From: Thermoplasmatota archaeon
Lineage (GTDB): Archaea; Thermoplasmatota; Thermoplasmata; Thermoplasmatales; GCA-001856825
Reading direction: 5' to 3'
Length of the DNA: 8,802 nucleotides
NCBI GenBank assembly: GCA_023379555.1
Contig: JAMCQR010000020.1
Coordinates: 1 to 8,802, forward strand
Every line of letters begins with the position of its first letter. Within the stretch, counting starts at the first letter, position 1. A program made the position numbers and the translations under genes. Below the pieces are notes generated by a model, which saw only the letters and a list, made by a program, of their open reading frames with translations, was not told where the DNA came from and made no database searches. This document shows, piece after piece, positions 1-6,273 of the stretch.

Positions 1-192
1 CCTGATCTCTTGGAGTTTCTGCTAGCAGTGCGATCATCTTGCTATTATAAAGTGGTAATATTCATGATTTATGGTGATCAAACCCGGTAAAGTATCACTG
101 TCAAGCACAATCGACTGACCTGTTACCCATATATTTAGGGTGTTACATGTCACGAAAAAAGGTATCTAAGCACGCTAGTTCACTTATGAATC

Positions 193-200
193 TTTATATA
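193..200 (+). promoter_or_regulatory. TATA box of the transporter gene
   Basis: The sequence TTTATATA lies 34 to 27 bases before the ATG at 227. In archaea the TATA box is centred about 26-27 bases before the transcription start, so the transcript should begin only a few bases before, or at, the ATG. No Shine-Dalgarno sequence is visible just upstream of that ATG, which agrees with a leaderless or nearly leaderless message. A second TATA-like run (ATATATTTA, 129-137) lies further upstream but has no gene start at the right distance. Confidence 0.6.
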
Positions 201-226
201 TCCTGTGAGCTTTATTACGAGAGTTT

Positions 227-1546
227 ATGAAGAAACTCCCCTTATCCAAAAAAATTCTTTATGGAATAGGTGAGATAGGGGAGACCCTTCCCCTCTACTA
301 CCTTCCCACTTACATTTTCTTGTTCTATTCTCCCCTTCAGGGGCCAAAGCTGTTGTCCTCCTATATGGTGGGACTGGCTTTGTTCTTGGGAACCATAATC
401 CAGGCGATATCGAATCCTATCATCGGTCACTGGAGCGATAAATCCACTTCCAGATTTGGAAGAAGAGGTTTCTTCATTGCAACGGGGACCATCCCTCTAG
501 TGGTGTTTCTCACAATGGTATGGGTACCAGTCTCTAGCGGCATAGGGCTGTTCATCCTTTTGGTATTCTATCTTGTCGGAGTCAACTTTTTTATCGTCTG
601 GGTAGGTGCGCCGTACCTTGCCATGATGCCTGAGCTTACAATCGAATCTGGAGACAGGGTCGTTCTTTCCACTATTTCTTCATATTTCTCGATCATTGGG
701 ATAGTCATAGCCTCGGTCCTTCCTGCAATCTTCCTCGCTCTTGGATATGGATATACCGTTCTGGGTTTGACCCTGGCAGTGATATCTGGTGTTTCTTTCT
801 ACGTAGTTTTCTTTATGGTCAAAGAGAAGCCGGTGGGACAAATAGTTCCGAAACAGTATACCATAATCCAAGGCATTCTTCAAACTTTCAAGAACAAGAC
901 TTTTGATGGTTATATAATTGCGAAAACTGCTTTCACATTTGGGTTCTATTTCTTCCTGTCATCCCTTGGATACATTGTCGAAACTGTTGTAATGCCAGGA
1001 AATCCAAACTACTCAAGCTACGTAGGAGTCTTCACCCTGATAGCTTTGGTTTTGGCCATAATTTTTTCACCTCTTCTCATACGCTACTCAAAGAACCGTG
1101 GAGAAAAATCAGCCTTCGTTCTGTTCACGCTGATTCTTGCTCTTGCATTTATTCTCATTGGATTTGTTGGGTTTACCCAGATAGTGAGTAATTTCATACA
1201 GACCCTCCTTGTTATGGCTGTAGCAGGACTGGGGTTGACTTCTTACTTCATTCTCCCGAATGCCATTCTCTCAGAAGTCGTTGATGAGGATGAGATCATG
1301 TCTGGCTACAGGAGAGAGGGGATATATTTTGGCGTACAGGGACTGGTCGATAGAGTACCGACGGGTCTTGCTGGACTCGTCTTGGGACTGTGGGTGACTG
1401 CTTTCTACAATCCGACACAGAGTGTAGTTTCCATCCGAGCTCTTGGCCCCTTCGCTGGAGCCTTCCTCATTGTCGCAGCTGTGATTTTCATTTTCGTCCC
1501 TCTCAAGCAGGGTCTGAAACTGAAGGAAAAAACACAGTCCGTTTAG
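227..1546 (+). CDS. GPH-type sugar:cation symporter (MFS superfamily)
   Basis: A 439-residue, very hydrophobic protein with about 12 predicted membrane helices, the usual size for glycoside-pentoside-hexuronide (GPH) transporters. Family marks are visible: an N-terminal GYGxGExGE-like stretch (residues 12-19), the loop between helices 2 and 3 with NPIIGHWSDKSTSRFGRR (63-80, including the conserved Asp71 and Arg79-Arg80), and the DEDEIMSGYRREGIYFG signature (353-369) between the later helices, where family members usually carry a D-x-D-E...RREG motif. Such proteins import sugars or glycosides with a cation (H+ or Na+) across the cytoplasmic membrane. The ATG at 227 is chosen because it fits the TATA box at 193-200 and the usual family N-terminus. 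The gene converges on an alpha-mannosidase gene with a 7 bp gap, so a mannoside or manno-oligosaccharide is a reasonable but unproven substrate. The family call is firm; substrate and coupling ion cannot be read from sequence. Confidence 0.9.
   Translation: MKKLPLSKKILYGIGEIGETLPLYYLPTYIFLFYSPLQGPKLLSSYMVGLALFLGTIIQAISNPIIGHWSDKSTSRFGRRGFFIATGTIPLVVFLTMVWVPVSSGIGLFILLVFYLVGVNFFIVWVGAPYLAMMPELTIESGDRVVLSTISSYFSIIGIVIASVLPAIFLALGYGYTVLGLTLAVISGVSFYVVFFMVKEKPVGQIVPKQYTIIQGILQTFKNKTFDGYIIAKTAFTFGFYFFLSSLGYIVETVVMPGNPNYSSYVGVFTLIALVLAIIFSPLLIRYSKNRGEKSAFVLFTLILALAFILIGFVGFTQIVSNFIQTLLVMAVAGLGLTSYFILPNAILSEVVDEDEIMSGYRREGIYFGVQGLVDRVPTGLAGLVLGLWVTAFYNPTQSVVSIRALGPFAGAFLIVAAVIFIFVPLKQGLKLKEKTQSV
1527..1532 (-). 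terminator. T6 tract, candidate terminator of the mannosidase gene
   Basis: On the minus strand a run of six T begins 22 bases after the mannosidase stop codon. Short U-rich tracts without a hairpin are enough for archaeal termination in many cases. The tract lies inside the 3' end of the transporter gene, so the two convergent transcripts would overlap. On the plus strand a weaker T-rich run (TTGTTTCTT, 1557-1565) could do the same for the transporter. Both are guesses from base composition. Confidence 0.3.
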
Positions 1547-1553
1547 TCCACAA

Positions 1554-4500
1554 CTATTGTTTCTTAGAATACTCTTCAGTCAGTCTGAGGGACTTGATTT
1601 CGTAAGCACTTATGTCGCCTTCTATAGTGCTACCATACTGTTTGATACCCTCAGAAGATGGACTGGTTAAAGGATTTTCCAACAAATCTGTCTCGACAAG
1701 ATTAGAAACTTCAAATGGTAGCTCGATTCTGAACTTTTTGTTCGACCCGGTGGGGTTGTAAATTCTGACGATCCTGAAGGTACCTTCCTCTGAGGCCTTC
1801 AGTGCGCCAATAACCGCATTTTCAGCAAGCAGATGTCGTTTGATAGTGTTGCTAGAACGGACTTGCACGGGATTTACGTTAAACTTGAATCCCATCTTGA
1901 TATAGAATATTGGGTCTCTGCTTGAAGTGAGACCGTAGGAGAACGAAAAGGTGTTCTTCCCTCTGTCTGCGAATGGATCCGGATAAAAGGGAGACCGAAG
2001 GAGGGAGACGCCAAGATGACCATCCCTGAATGAATACCCATATTTCGAATCATTCAAAAGCAGTAAAGTCTTGCCCTCTGACTCTATCGCCACAAATCTG
2101 TGCGCTGGAAATTCATACTTGCCTCCCTCTGATTTCCTTTCAGTTATGGAATATGCAGTTTCTCCCAAACATCTACCTTCTCCCGTTTCGAGAAACATCC
2201 TGAGTAGCCTGTTGTTTCCTTGCCAATCAACGTCGAACCGTAGTTTCAAGAATTCTTCGAATTTAGGAAGCATCATCGTCATTAGAATTTCCCCTGGGTT
2301 AAGATCGTACTTAACTCTAATAATTTCTCCAAATCCCTCATCTTTAAGCCGCTGGATACTGGAGACTCTAAGTACCCTTCCTTGCTCTTTCCTCAGGTCC
2401 TCAAGTTCCCAGGCATCGAAATAGAATGGAAAATCTCTAAATAGAACTAGTTCTGGTATGGGAAGGTCTTGTCCATCAATGCGTATCGAGATGATATCGT
2501 GATCGTTGACTTCAACGGCCCAATCGTGCAATTGACGGAGGGGTAATAGACTGTCCTCTTCTGACTTGGATATTATCTTCCCTTGCTGTATAGTTTGGAA
2601 TTTGTAAATCCCCATGCCTCGATCAAGATCGGCATAAAAACCGTACTCTATCCCATCAAAAACAATGGAATATTCCCTCTGGCTTTCATCTTTTACCTTG
2701 CAACCGACTCCCAGTCCGTCGGTAGATATCCATGCAGACGTTTTCCACCAGTATGGTGAGAATATTGTAAATGAAGTGTTGCCTTCTGAACTGACATTTG
2801 TTTTTCCATCATATGCTCTTCTGATTCTTTTCGAAATTCTATAAAGTTCTCGCAGAGATTCTTGGTAAACGACATCAATCGCCGACCCTGGAATTATATC
2901 GTGGAATTGATTCGCCAGTAGTACTTTCCACTCGTCTTTTAGGGATGAGCGAGACCGTATTTTGAAAATTGATGAAATTGCATCGCCCAAGAACAATTCG
3001 GATTCAATTCTCCTGTTCATTCTCTTGATGTCTCCGTGTGAGGTGTAAGTCCCCCTGTGAGCCTCGAGATATAATTCCCCAGTAATTGAAGGCAACTCAG
3101 ACTCGTGGGCTTTCACCTTCGACAACCAATAATCTATCGCATCACTTCCTGTGTAAAATGTACTTCTTATTGAGTTGACGCTTTCCATCACATCAAGCAT
3201 CTCTTCCGTTGGCCCTCCACCTCCGTCACCGTATCCATAAATGAGGGGAACACTGCCGATAAGTTTGGAAGTTTCAGGATTCTTTTCTATAGTGTCTGTG
3301 ACGGATTTGAGATCCACTTCTGAACTATAGGTTCTCATGTGCGAATGTGCTAGGATCTCGCTACCATCAGGTGCCTTCCATTCGAAAATGTCGTGTGGAA
3401 ATCGAGTTGAGTCATTGTAAGTAAATTTGGTCGTAAGGAATAACTCGAACCGAGACTTGGAAAATATCTGAGGGAGTTGTTCTGTAAATCCGAATGAGTC
3501 CGGGAGCCAAGCAATCTTACAGTACTCTCCGAACTCTTCTTTGAAATAACGCTGACCATAGAGGCACTGTCTTACTAACGATTCTCCCCCGATCAAATTG
3601 CAGTCCGATTCCACTATCATTCCTCCCACTGGTACCCACTTCTTCTCTCTTGCAAATTTCTTGATTCTCAGGAACAGATTGGGTTCCAGATCCCTGATAA
3701 ACTCATAGTGGGTAACCATCGACTGCAGGAACGTGAAGTTCCTCCTTTCCATTAGGCTTAGTACCGTTGAAAATGTTCTTTGAACCTTTTTTTTTGTTTC
3801 TGCAATGGGCCAAAGCCATGCGAGGTCGATGTGTGCATTTCCGAAGGGGACAATTTCTATCTGACCTTTGGAGTCTTCCTCTGTATTGAGTTCTTTGGAC
3901 AGTTCCATCAGTTCATTATTCACTTGCTCAAGATTCCCAATTTCTTGTACTCTCTCTCCACTTTCGAATTCTCTCACGTGCCTAAGCGTATCAAAATTGT
4001 ACGGGTTTTCTCCCAAGATTTGGGTGAACAGATTGGCGTGGACAAAATAGGACAAAGATTCTATAGGTAAAGAAGGTATTTGTTTTAGGATGTTGTCCAT
4101 CCGTTGCAATAGGTCCCATTTCTGTTCCATTACGATGAAATCAATTGTCGCCTCTATTCTTTGGTAAAGGGAATATAAGGCTTCGTCTCTCTCGTAGACC
4201 ACGCAATAGATGGGTAGTTTCAAATCTCTGTGTGTTCCTAATTCCCCAGATTCAGATAACCATATCTGGATGTGGTTTGTATCGTAGGGAACCTTGAAGT
4301 TTCTATGCATGGGGTCCAATCCAAATTCTGACCTTCCGCCAATCGAAACAAGACCGCTAGAATCAATGTTGATGAACAGCCAATTTCCTTCCTTGAAACC
4401 CCAGTTTAGATCTCCTTTGATTTCAAGATATTTATGTATCATTTTCCGCGGCTTTCTTGTGACCGTCTTCAATTCTAGGAGGTGAGGTCTTTTGACTGAG

Positions 4501-4562
4501 GCGAGAAGTAGCTCGCTTGCTCTCCCCTTAAGAAAAGTGACAAAGGTCTCAATTTCATCCAC
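1554..4562 (-). CDS. Alpha-mannosidase, glycoside hydrolase family 38
   Basis: A 1002-residue protein, close in length to cytoplasmic GH38 enzymes such as yeast Ams1 and Sulfolobus alpha-mannosidase. Domains in order: an N-terminal beta-rich region (about 1-230), the GH38 catalytic barrel (about 235-500), the helical middle domain (about 500-580) and C-terminal beta-sandwich domains. The zinc site is complete when aligned by motif with known GH38 enzymes: His244 and Asp246 in GNAHIDLAWLWP, the nucleophile Asp355 in WLPDSFGF, and His554 in NQFHDIIPGS. GYGDGGGGPTEEM (443-455) and HRGTYTS (502-508) are further family marks. No signal peptide is seen, so it should act in the cytoplasm, retaining configuration while removing alpha-linked mannose. 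The start is GTG, preceded by GGAGG with a 7-base gap; an in-frame stop lies 36 bases upstream, and no ATG occurs between. It converges on the transporter gene, which suggests uptake followed by hydrolysis. Linkage preference is not readable. Confidence 0.95.
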   Translation of the reverse strand: MDEIETFVTFLKGRASELLLASVKRPHLLELKTVTRKPRKMIHKYLEIKGDLNWGFKEGNWLFINIDSSGLVSIGGRSEFGLDPMHRNFKVPYDTNHIQIWLSESGELGTHRDLKLPIYCVVYERDEALYSLYQRIEATIDFIVMEQKWDLLQRMDNILKQIPSLPIESLSYFVHANLFTQILGENPYNFDTLRHVREFESGERVQEIGNLEQVNNELMELSKELNTEEDSKGQIEIVPFGNAHIDLAWLWPIAETKKKVQRTFSTVLSLMERRNFTFLQSMVTHYEFIRDLEPNLFLRIKKFAREKKWVPVGGMIVESDCNLIGGESLVRQCLYGQRYFKEEFGEYCKIAWLPDSFGFTEQLPQIFSKSRFELFLTTKFTYNDSTRFPHDIFEWKAPDGSEILAHSHMRTYSSEVDLKSVTDTIEKNPETSKLIGSVPLIYGYGDGGGGPTEEMLDVMESVNSIRSTFYTGSDAIDYWLSKVKAHESELPSITGELYLEAHRGTYTSHGDIKRMNRRIESELFLGDAISSIFKIRSRSSLKDEWKVLLANQFHDIIPGSAIDVVYQESLRELYRISKRIRRAYDGKTNVSSEGNTSFTIFSPYWWKTSAWISTDGLGVGCKVKDESQREYSIVFDGIEYGFYADLDRGMGIYKFQTIQQGKIISKSEEDSLLPLRQLHDWAVEVNDHDIISIRIDGQDLPIPELVLFRDFPFYFDAWELEDLRKEQGRVLRVSSIQRLKDEGFGEIIRVKYDLNPGEILMTMMLPKFEEFLKLRFDVDWQGNNRLLRMFLETGEGRCLGETAYSITERKSEGGKYEFPAHRFVAIESEGKTLLLLNDSKYGYSFRDGHLGVSLLRSPFYPDPFADRGKNTFSFSYGLTSSRDPIFYIKMGFKFNVNPVQVRSSNTIKRHLLAENAVIGALKASEEGTFRIVRIYNPTGSNKKFRIELPFEVSNLVETDLLENPLTSPSSEGIKQYGSTIEGDISAYEIKSLRLTEEYSKKQ

Positions 4563-4563
4563 G

Positions 4564-4602
4564 CTAAAGCCTCCGAAATAATAGGAGCGTACCTGAAGTC
4601 AT
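4564..4602 (-). CDS. Possible 12-codon upstream ORF in the mannosidase leader
   Basis: On the minus strand an ATG at 4602 opens a 12-residue frame (MTSGTLLLFRRL) ending with TAG at 4566-4564, a single base before the mannosidase GTG. The ATG lies 28 bases after the first base of the TATA box, the distance seen for several other starts in this window, so it could be translated as a leaderless frame. Its last sense codons, CGG AGG, contain the mannosidase Shine-Dalgarno. This arrangement would permit termination and re-initiation at the mannosidase start. A second frame from the ATG at 4606 runs 43 codons and overlaps the mannosidase start in another frame. Whether either is translated is unknown; a 12-codon frame can easily arise by chance. 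Confidence 0.25.
   Translation of the reverse strand: MTSGTLLLFRRL
4570..4574 (-). promoter_or_regulatory. Shine-Dalgarno of the mannosidase gene
   Basis: GGAGG on the minus strand, seven bases before the GTG at 4562. It decides the start: no other start codon in this frame follows the in-frame TGA upstream. It is the only clear Shine-Dalgarno among the genes in the window, which fits a transcript with a leader of roughly 35-45 bases as predicted from the TATA box at 4623-4630. Confidence 0.6.
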
Positions 4603-4622
4603 TCATTATATTAGTGATAGAA

Positions 4623-4630
4623 TTTATAAA
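4623..4630 (-). promoter_or_regulatory. TATA box of the mannosidase gene, palindromic
   Basis: TTTATAAA reads the same on both strands. For the minus strand it predicts a transcription start near 4596-4604, giving a leader of about 35-45 bases before the mannosidase GTG at 4562. For the plus strand it would place a start near 4650, where a short frame opens with GTG. The mannosidase role is the better supported one. Confidence 0.5.
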
Positions 4631-4649
4631 AAATTTACCATGATTTGAT

Positions 4650-4760
4650 GTGTTTTCGCTCATTCTTAAAGAGAAATTCGAGATCAGAAGTGGTTTCCTG
4701 GTTGTAGAGGGTGTATTGGAAGGAAGTATGACTGTGAGAACTGATTTGATAGTTTCTTGA
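4650..4760 (+). CDS. Possible 36-residue small protein, function unknown
   Basis: A GTG at 4650 lies 27 bases after the first base of the palindromic TATA box and opens a 36-residue frame ending with TGA at 4758. The middle, GFLVVEGVLEGSMTVRTDL, alternates hydrophobic and polar residues like beta strands with glycine turns and has codons that look like those of the real genes nearby. It is loosely reminiscent of beta-helix repeats, but I cannot assign a family. It may be a true small protein, the relic of a longer gene, or chance. An ATG two bases earlier (4648) opens a different frame of 18 residues. Confidence 0.2.
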   Translation: MFSLILKEKFEIRSGFLVVEGVLEGSMTVRTDLIVS

Positions 4761-4913
4761 GATGGTCAGAAGAAATCTACCACTTACTGGCCCCTAACAC
4801 TATCTAGGCCATCACTCCTTGAGAGACCAATCGAATTCATTCAAACTGCTTTATGTCTCCACCGTACTTGTTGGAGACAGCTTCCCGCAAAAAAAGGATA
4901 GCTTTTGTCATTT

Positions 4914-5033
4914 GTGAATAAGGAGTTAAAGGATTTCGGTATAAATGAGGAAATTAACGGACTGTTGGCGGAAACCGATAAGATGTGGAAGATTGGGTGT
5001 CTTGCTCAGGTATTCCAGAAACCGCGAACATGA
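4914..5033 (+). pseudogene. Protein-like fragment of 39 codons, possible gene remnant
   Basis: From a GTG at 4914 a frame of 39 codons runs to TGA at 5031, with a protein-like composition (for example FGINEEINGLLAETDKMWKI). There is no TATA box at a suitable distance and no clear Shine-Dalgarno. Just upstream, in another frame, an ATG at 4853 opens a 23-residue stretch that ends with a TAA overlapping this start. Two adjoining protein-like pieces in different frames would fit a frameshifted, decaying gene. I do not recognise a family, and chance cannot be excluded at this length. Confidence 0.15.
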
Positions 5034-5064
5034 ATAATACTCAGATGCATGCAGAGGGGGTCAA

Positions 5065-5073
5065 TATTTAATA
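5065..5073 (+). promoter_or_regulatory. TATA box of the sugar kinase gene
   Basis: TATTTAATA, preceded by a purine-rich stretch that could serve as BRE, lies 39 to 31 bases before the ATG at 5104. The predicted transcription start is about 5092-5100, giving a leader of at most about 12 bases for the 5104 start, or about 30-40 bases if translation begins at the ATG at 5131. No good Shine-Dalgarno is seen before either ATG. Confidence 0.5.
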
Positions 5074-5103
5074 AGTCTAGAAGATTTCAAAATAGCTCCA
5101 TTG

Positions 5104-6105
5104 ATGAATCTGGTGAGTATGAAAAATAGAATGGTAATGGCACGTGCTCCACTCCGTATTTCATTTGTGGGAGGAGGTACTGACATACCTTTCTACTACA
5201 AAAAAAGCGGTTATGGCGCAGTGGTTTCAGCAGCTATCAACAAATTCATTTACGTGGCCGTCAACAAGAAGTTTGACAACAAGATAAGGGTTAGCTACTC
5301 GAGAACTGAAATTGTAGATAATCTGGACGAGATTTCACATCCGTCTGTGAGGGAGTCCCTCAGGCTTCTTGAGTTAAACAAGAGTATAGAAATTGTGAGT
5401 ATATCTGATGTGCCATCACAAGGGACGGGACTCGGATCGAGCAGCACTTTCCTTGTGGCACTTCTTCATGCTCTTCATTCGTACAAGGGAGAGTTCGTGG
5501 ACGCAGAACAACTGGCCCAGGAAGCGGTCCACATAGAAAGAAATGTCTTGAGGGAGGCGGGCGGGAAGCAGGATCAATACATGGCGGCATATGGCAATAT
5601 CGACCTTATGAAGTTCCATAGTGATGAAAGGGTCGATATTCTACCCATATCAATTAATGAAGAAAATATGAAGAGGATAGAAGAGTCACTTCTCCTTCTC
5701 TACCTAGAAAGAGAGAGATCATCCTCTCACATAATAGAAGATCAGGGGGTTTCGGCAGATAGTCAGAGGGCAGTTTATGATGAATTTACAAAGATGGCTG
5801 AGGATTCCTGCAAGTACATGGTGGATGGAGATGTACCAGAGTTGGGAAGTCTTGTGATGAAGTACTGGAATTTGAAAAGAGAGCTATCCAGCAGGATCAG
5901 TGATGGACGCATAGATGATGCTATTTTGAAGGCCTCAGAGATGGGTGCTTTTGGAGGGCAAGTAATTGGTGCGGGCGGAGGTGGATTCCTCATGTTCATA
6001 GCCGATCCACAAATACACCAAAGAATTGCCAATTCCTTGGGTCTGAAGAAACTCGATTTCAGATTCCAATTTGGTGGTAGCAGGCTGATTTTTGTCGGGG
6101 ATTGA
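5104..6105 (+). CDS. GHMP-family sugar kinase, HddA/fucose-kinase-like
   Basis: A kinase of 333 residues with the three GHMP motifs. Motif 1 is RAPLRISFVGGGTD (14-27), the form typical of D-glycero-D-manno-heptose-7-phosphate kinase (HddA) and the kinase domain of L-fucose kinase. Motif 2 is PSQGTGLGSSS (104-114), the ATP phosphate-binding loop. Motif 3 is a glycine-rich segment GGQVIGAGGGG (284-294). Asp157 in GGKQDQYMAAYG is the likely catalytic base. Enzymes of this group phosphorylate the anomeric carbon of a sugar or sugar phosphate, the first step toward an NDP-sugar. No heptose genes (GmhA, GmhB, HddC) lie beside it, so the substrate could be a hexose or hexosamine instead. Start choice is uncertain: ATG 5104 fits the TATA box, TTG 5101 is possible, and ATG 5131 (324 residues) fits the usual family N-terminus best. 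The two epimerase genes downstream support a role in nucleotide-sugar supply. Confidence 0.85.
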   Translation: MNLVSMKNRMVMARAPLRISFVGGGTDIPFYYKKSGYGAVVSAAINKFIYVAVNKKFDNKIRVSYSRTEIVDNLDEISHPSVRESLRLLELNKSIEIVSISDVPSQGTGLGSSSTFLVALLHALHSYKGEFVDAEQLAQEAVHIERNVLREAGGKQDQYMAAYGNIDLMKFHSDERVDILPISINEENMKRIEESLLLLYLERERSSSHIIEDQGVSADSQRAVYDEFTKMAEDSCKYMVDGDVPELGSLVMKYWNLKRELSSRISDGRIDDAILKASEMGAFGGQVIGAGGGGFLMFIADPQIHQRIANSLGLKKLDFRFQFGGSRLIFVGD

Positions 6106-6242
6106 GACGGGAAAACAGTCATATCAAAACGGATTCAGATGCAAGACTACGGGTAGGAGAAGGGACCATCCGAACCTATAAGAAATTTGTGAAAAGGGTT
6201 ATTCGGTCTGGAAATGGAAATTTCTTGAGCGATTGTTGAAAT

Positions 6243-6254
6243 AATGTTTAATAT
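6243..6254 (+). promoter_or_regulatory. TATA-like element of the first epimerase gene
   Basis: An AT-rich element AATGTTTAATAT ends about 20 bases before the GTG at 6274, with its core TTTAATA starting 27 bases before it. This places transcription initiation at or next to the GTG, so the message should be leaderless. The sequence right before the GTG is C-rich and has no Shine-Dalgarno. The upstream gene ends 168 bases before this start, which supports an independent promoter. Confidence 0.45.
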
Positions 6255-6273
6255 CTATTAGAAATCCCCCTTT

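Larger units (their letters stand above)
4563..5103. other. Divergent spacer between mannosidase and sugar kinase genes
   Basis: About 540 bp without a clear gene. It holds, from left to right: the mannosidase leader with its Shine-Dalgarno and upstream frame, a palindromic TATA box (4623-4630), a possible 36-residue plus-strand frame (4650-4760), an imperfect inverted repeat (TGGCC / GGCCA, 4788-4811), a protein-like fragment of 39 codons (4914-5033), and the kinase promoter (5065-5073). This is longer than two back-to-back archaeal promoters need. Decayed gene remnants, small genes or regulator binding sites are all possible; I recognise no tRNA, transposase or known RNA. Confidence 0.6.

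Noticed and set aside
1..37. Start of a divergent minus-strand gene (MIALLAETPRDQ)
   Set aside because: Only 12 codons are visible and the nearest TATA-like run (44-51) is about 14 bases from the ATG, too close for a leaderless start. It remains possible but cannot be supported.
1..90. Plus-strand open frame ending with TAA at 88, perhaps the tail of a gene to the left
   Set aside because: Thirty codons without a stop is expected by chance fairly often, and the translation shows no motif.
147..230. A 27-codon frame whose TGA overlaps the transporter ATG (ATGA overlap)
   Set aside because: The transporter TATA box lies inside it, and the only TATA-like run upstream (129-137) is too close to its ATG to drive it. 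It is short and not protein-like.
5101..5103. TTG at 5101 as the kinase start
   Set aside because: An ATG follows directly; 5104 or 5131 is more likely, the latter matching the usual family N-terminus.
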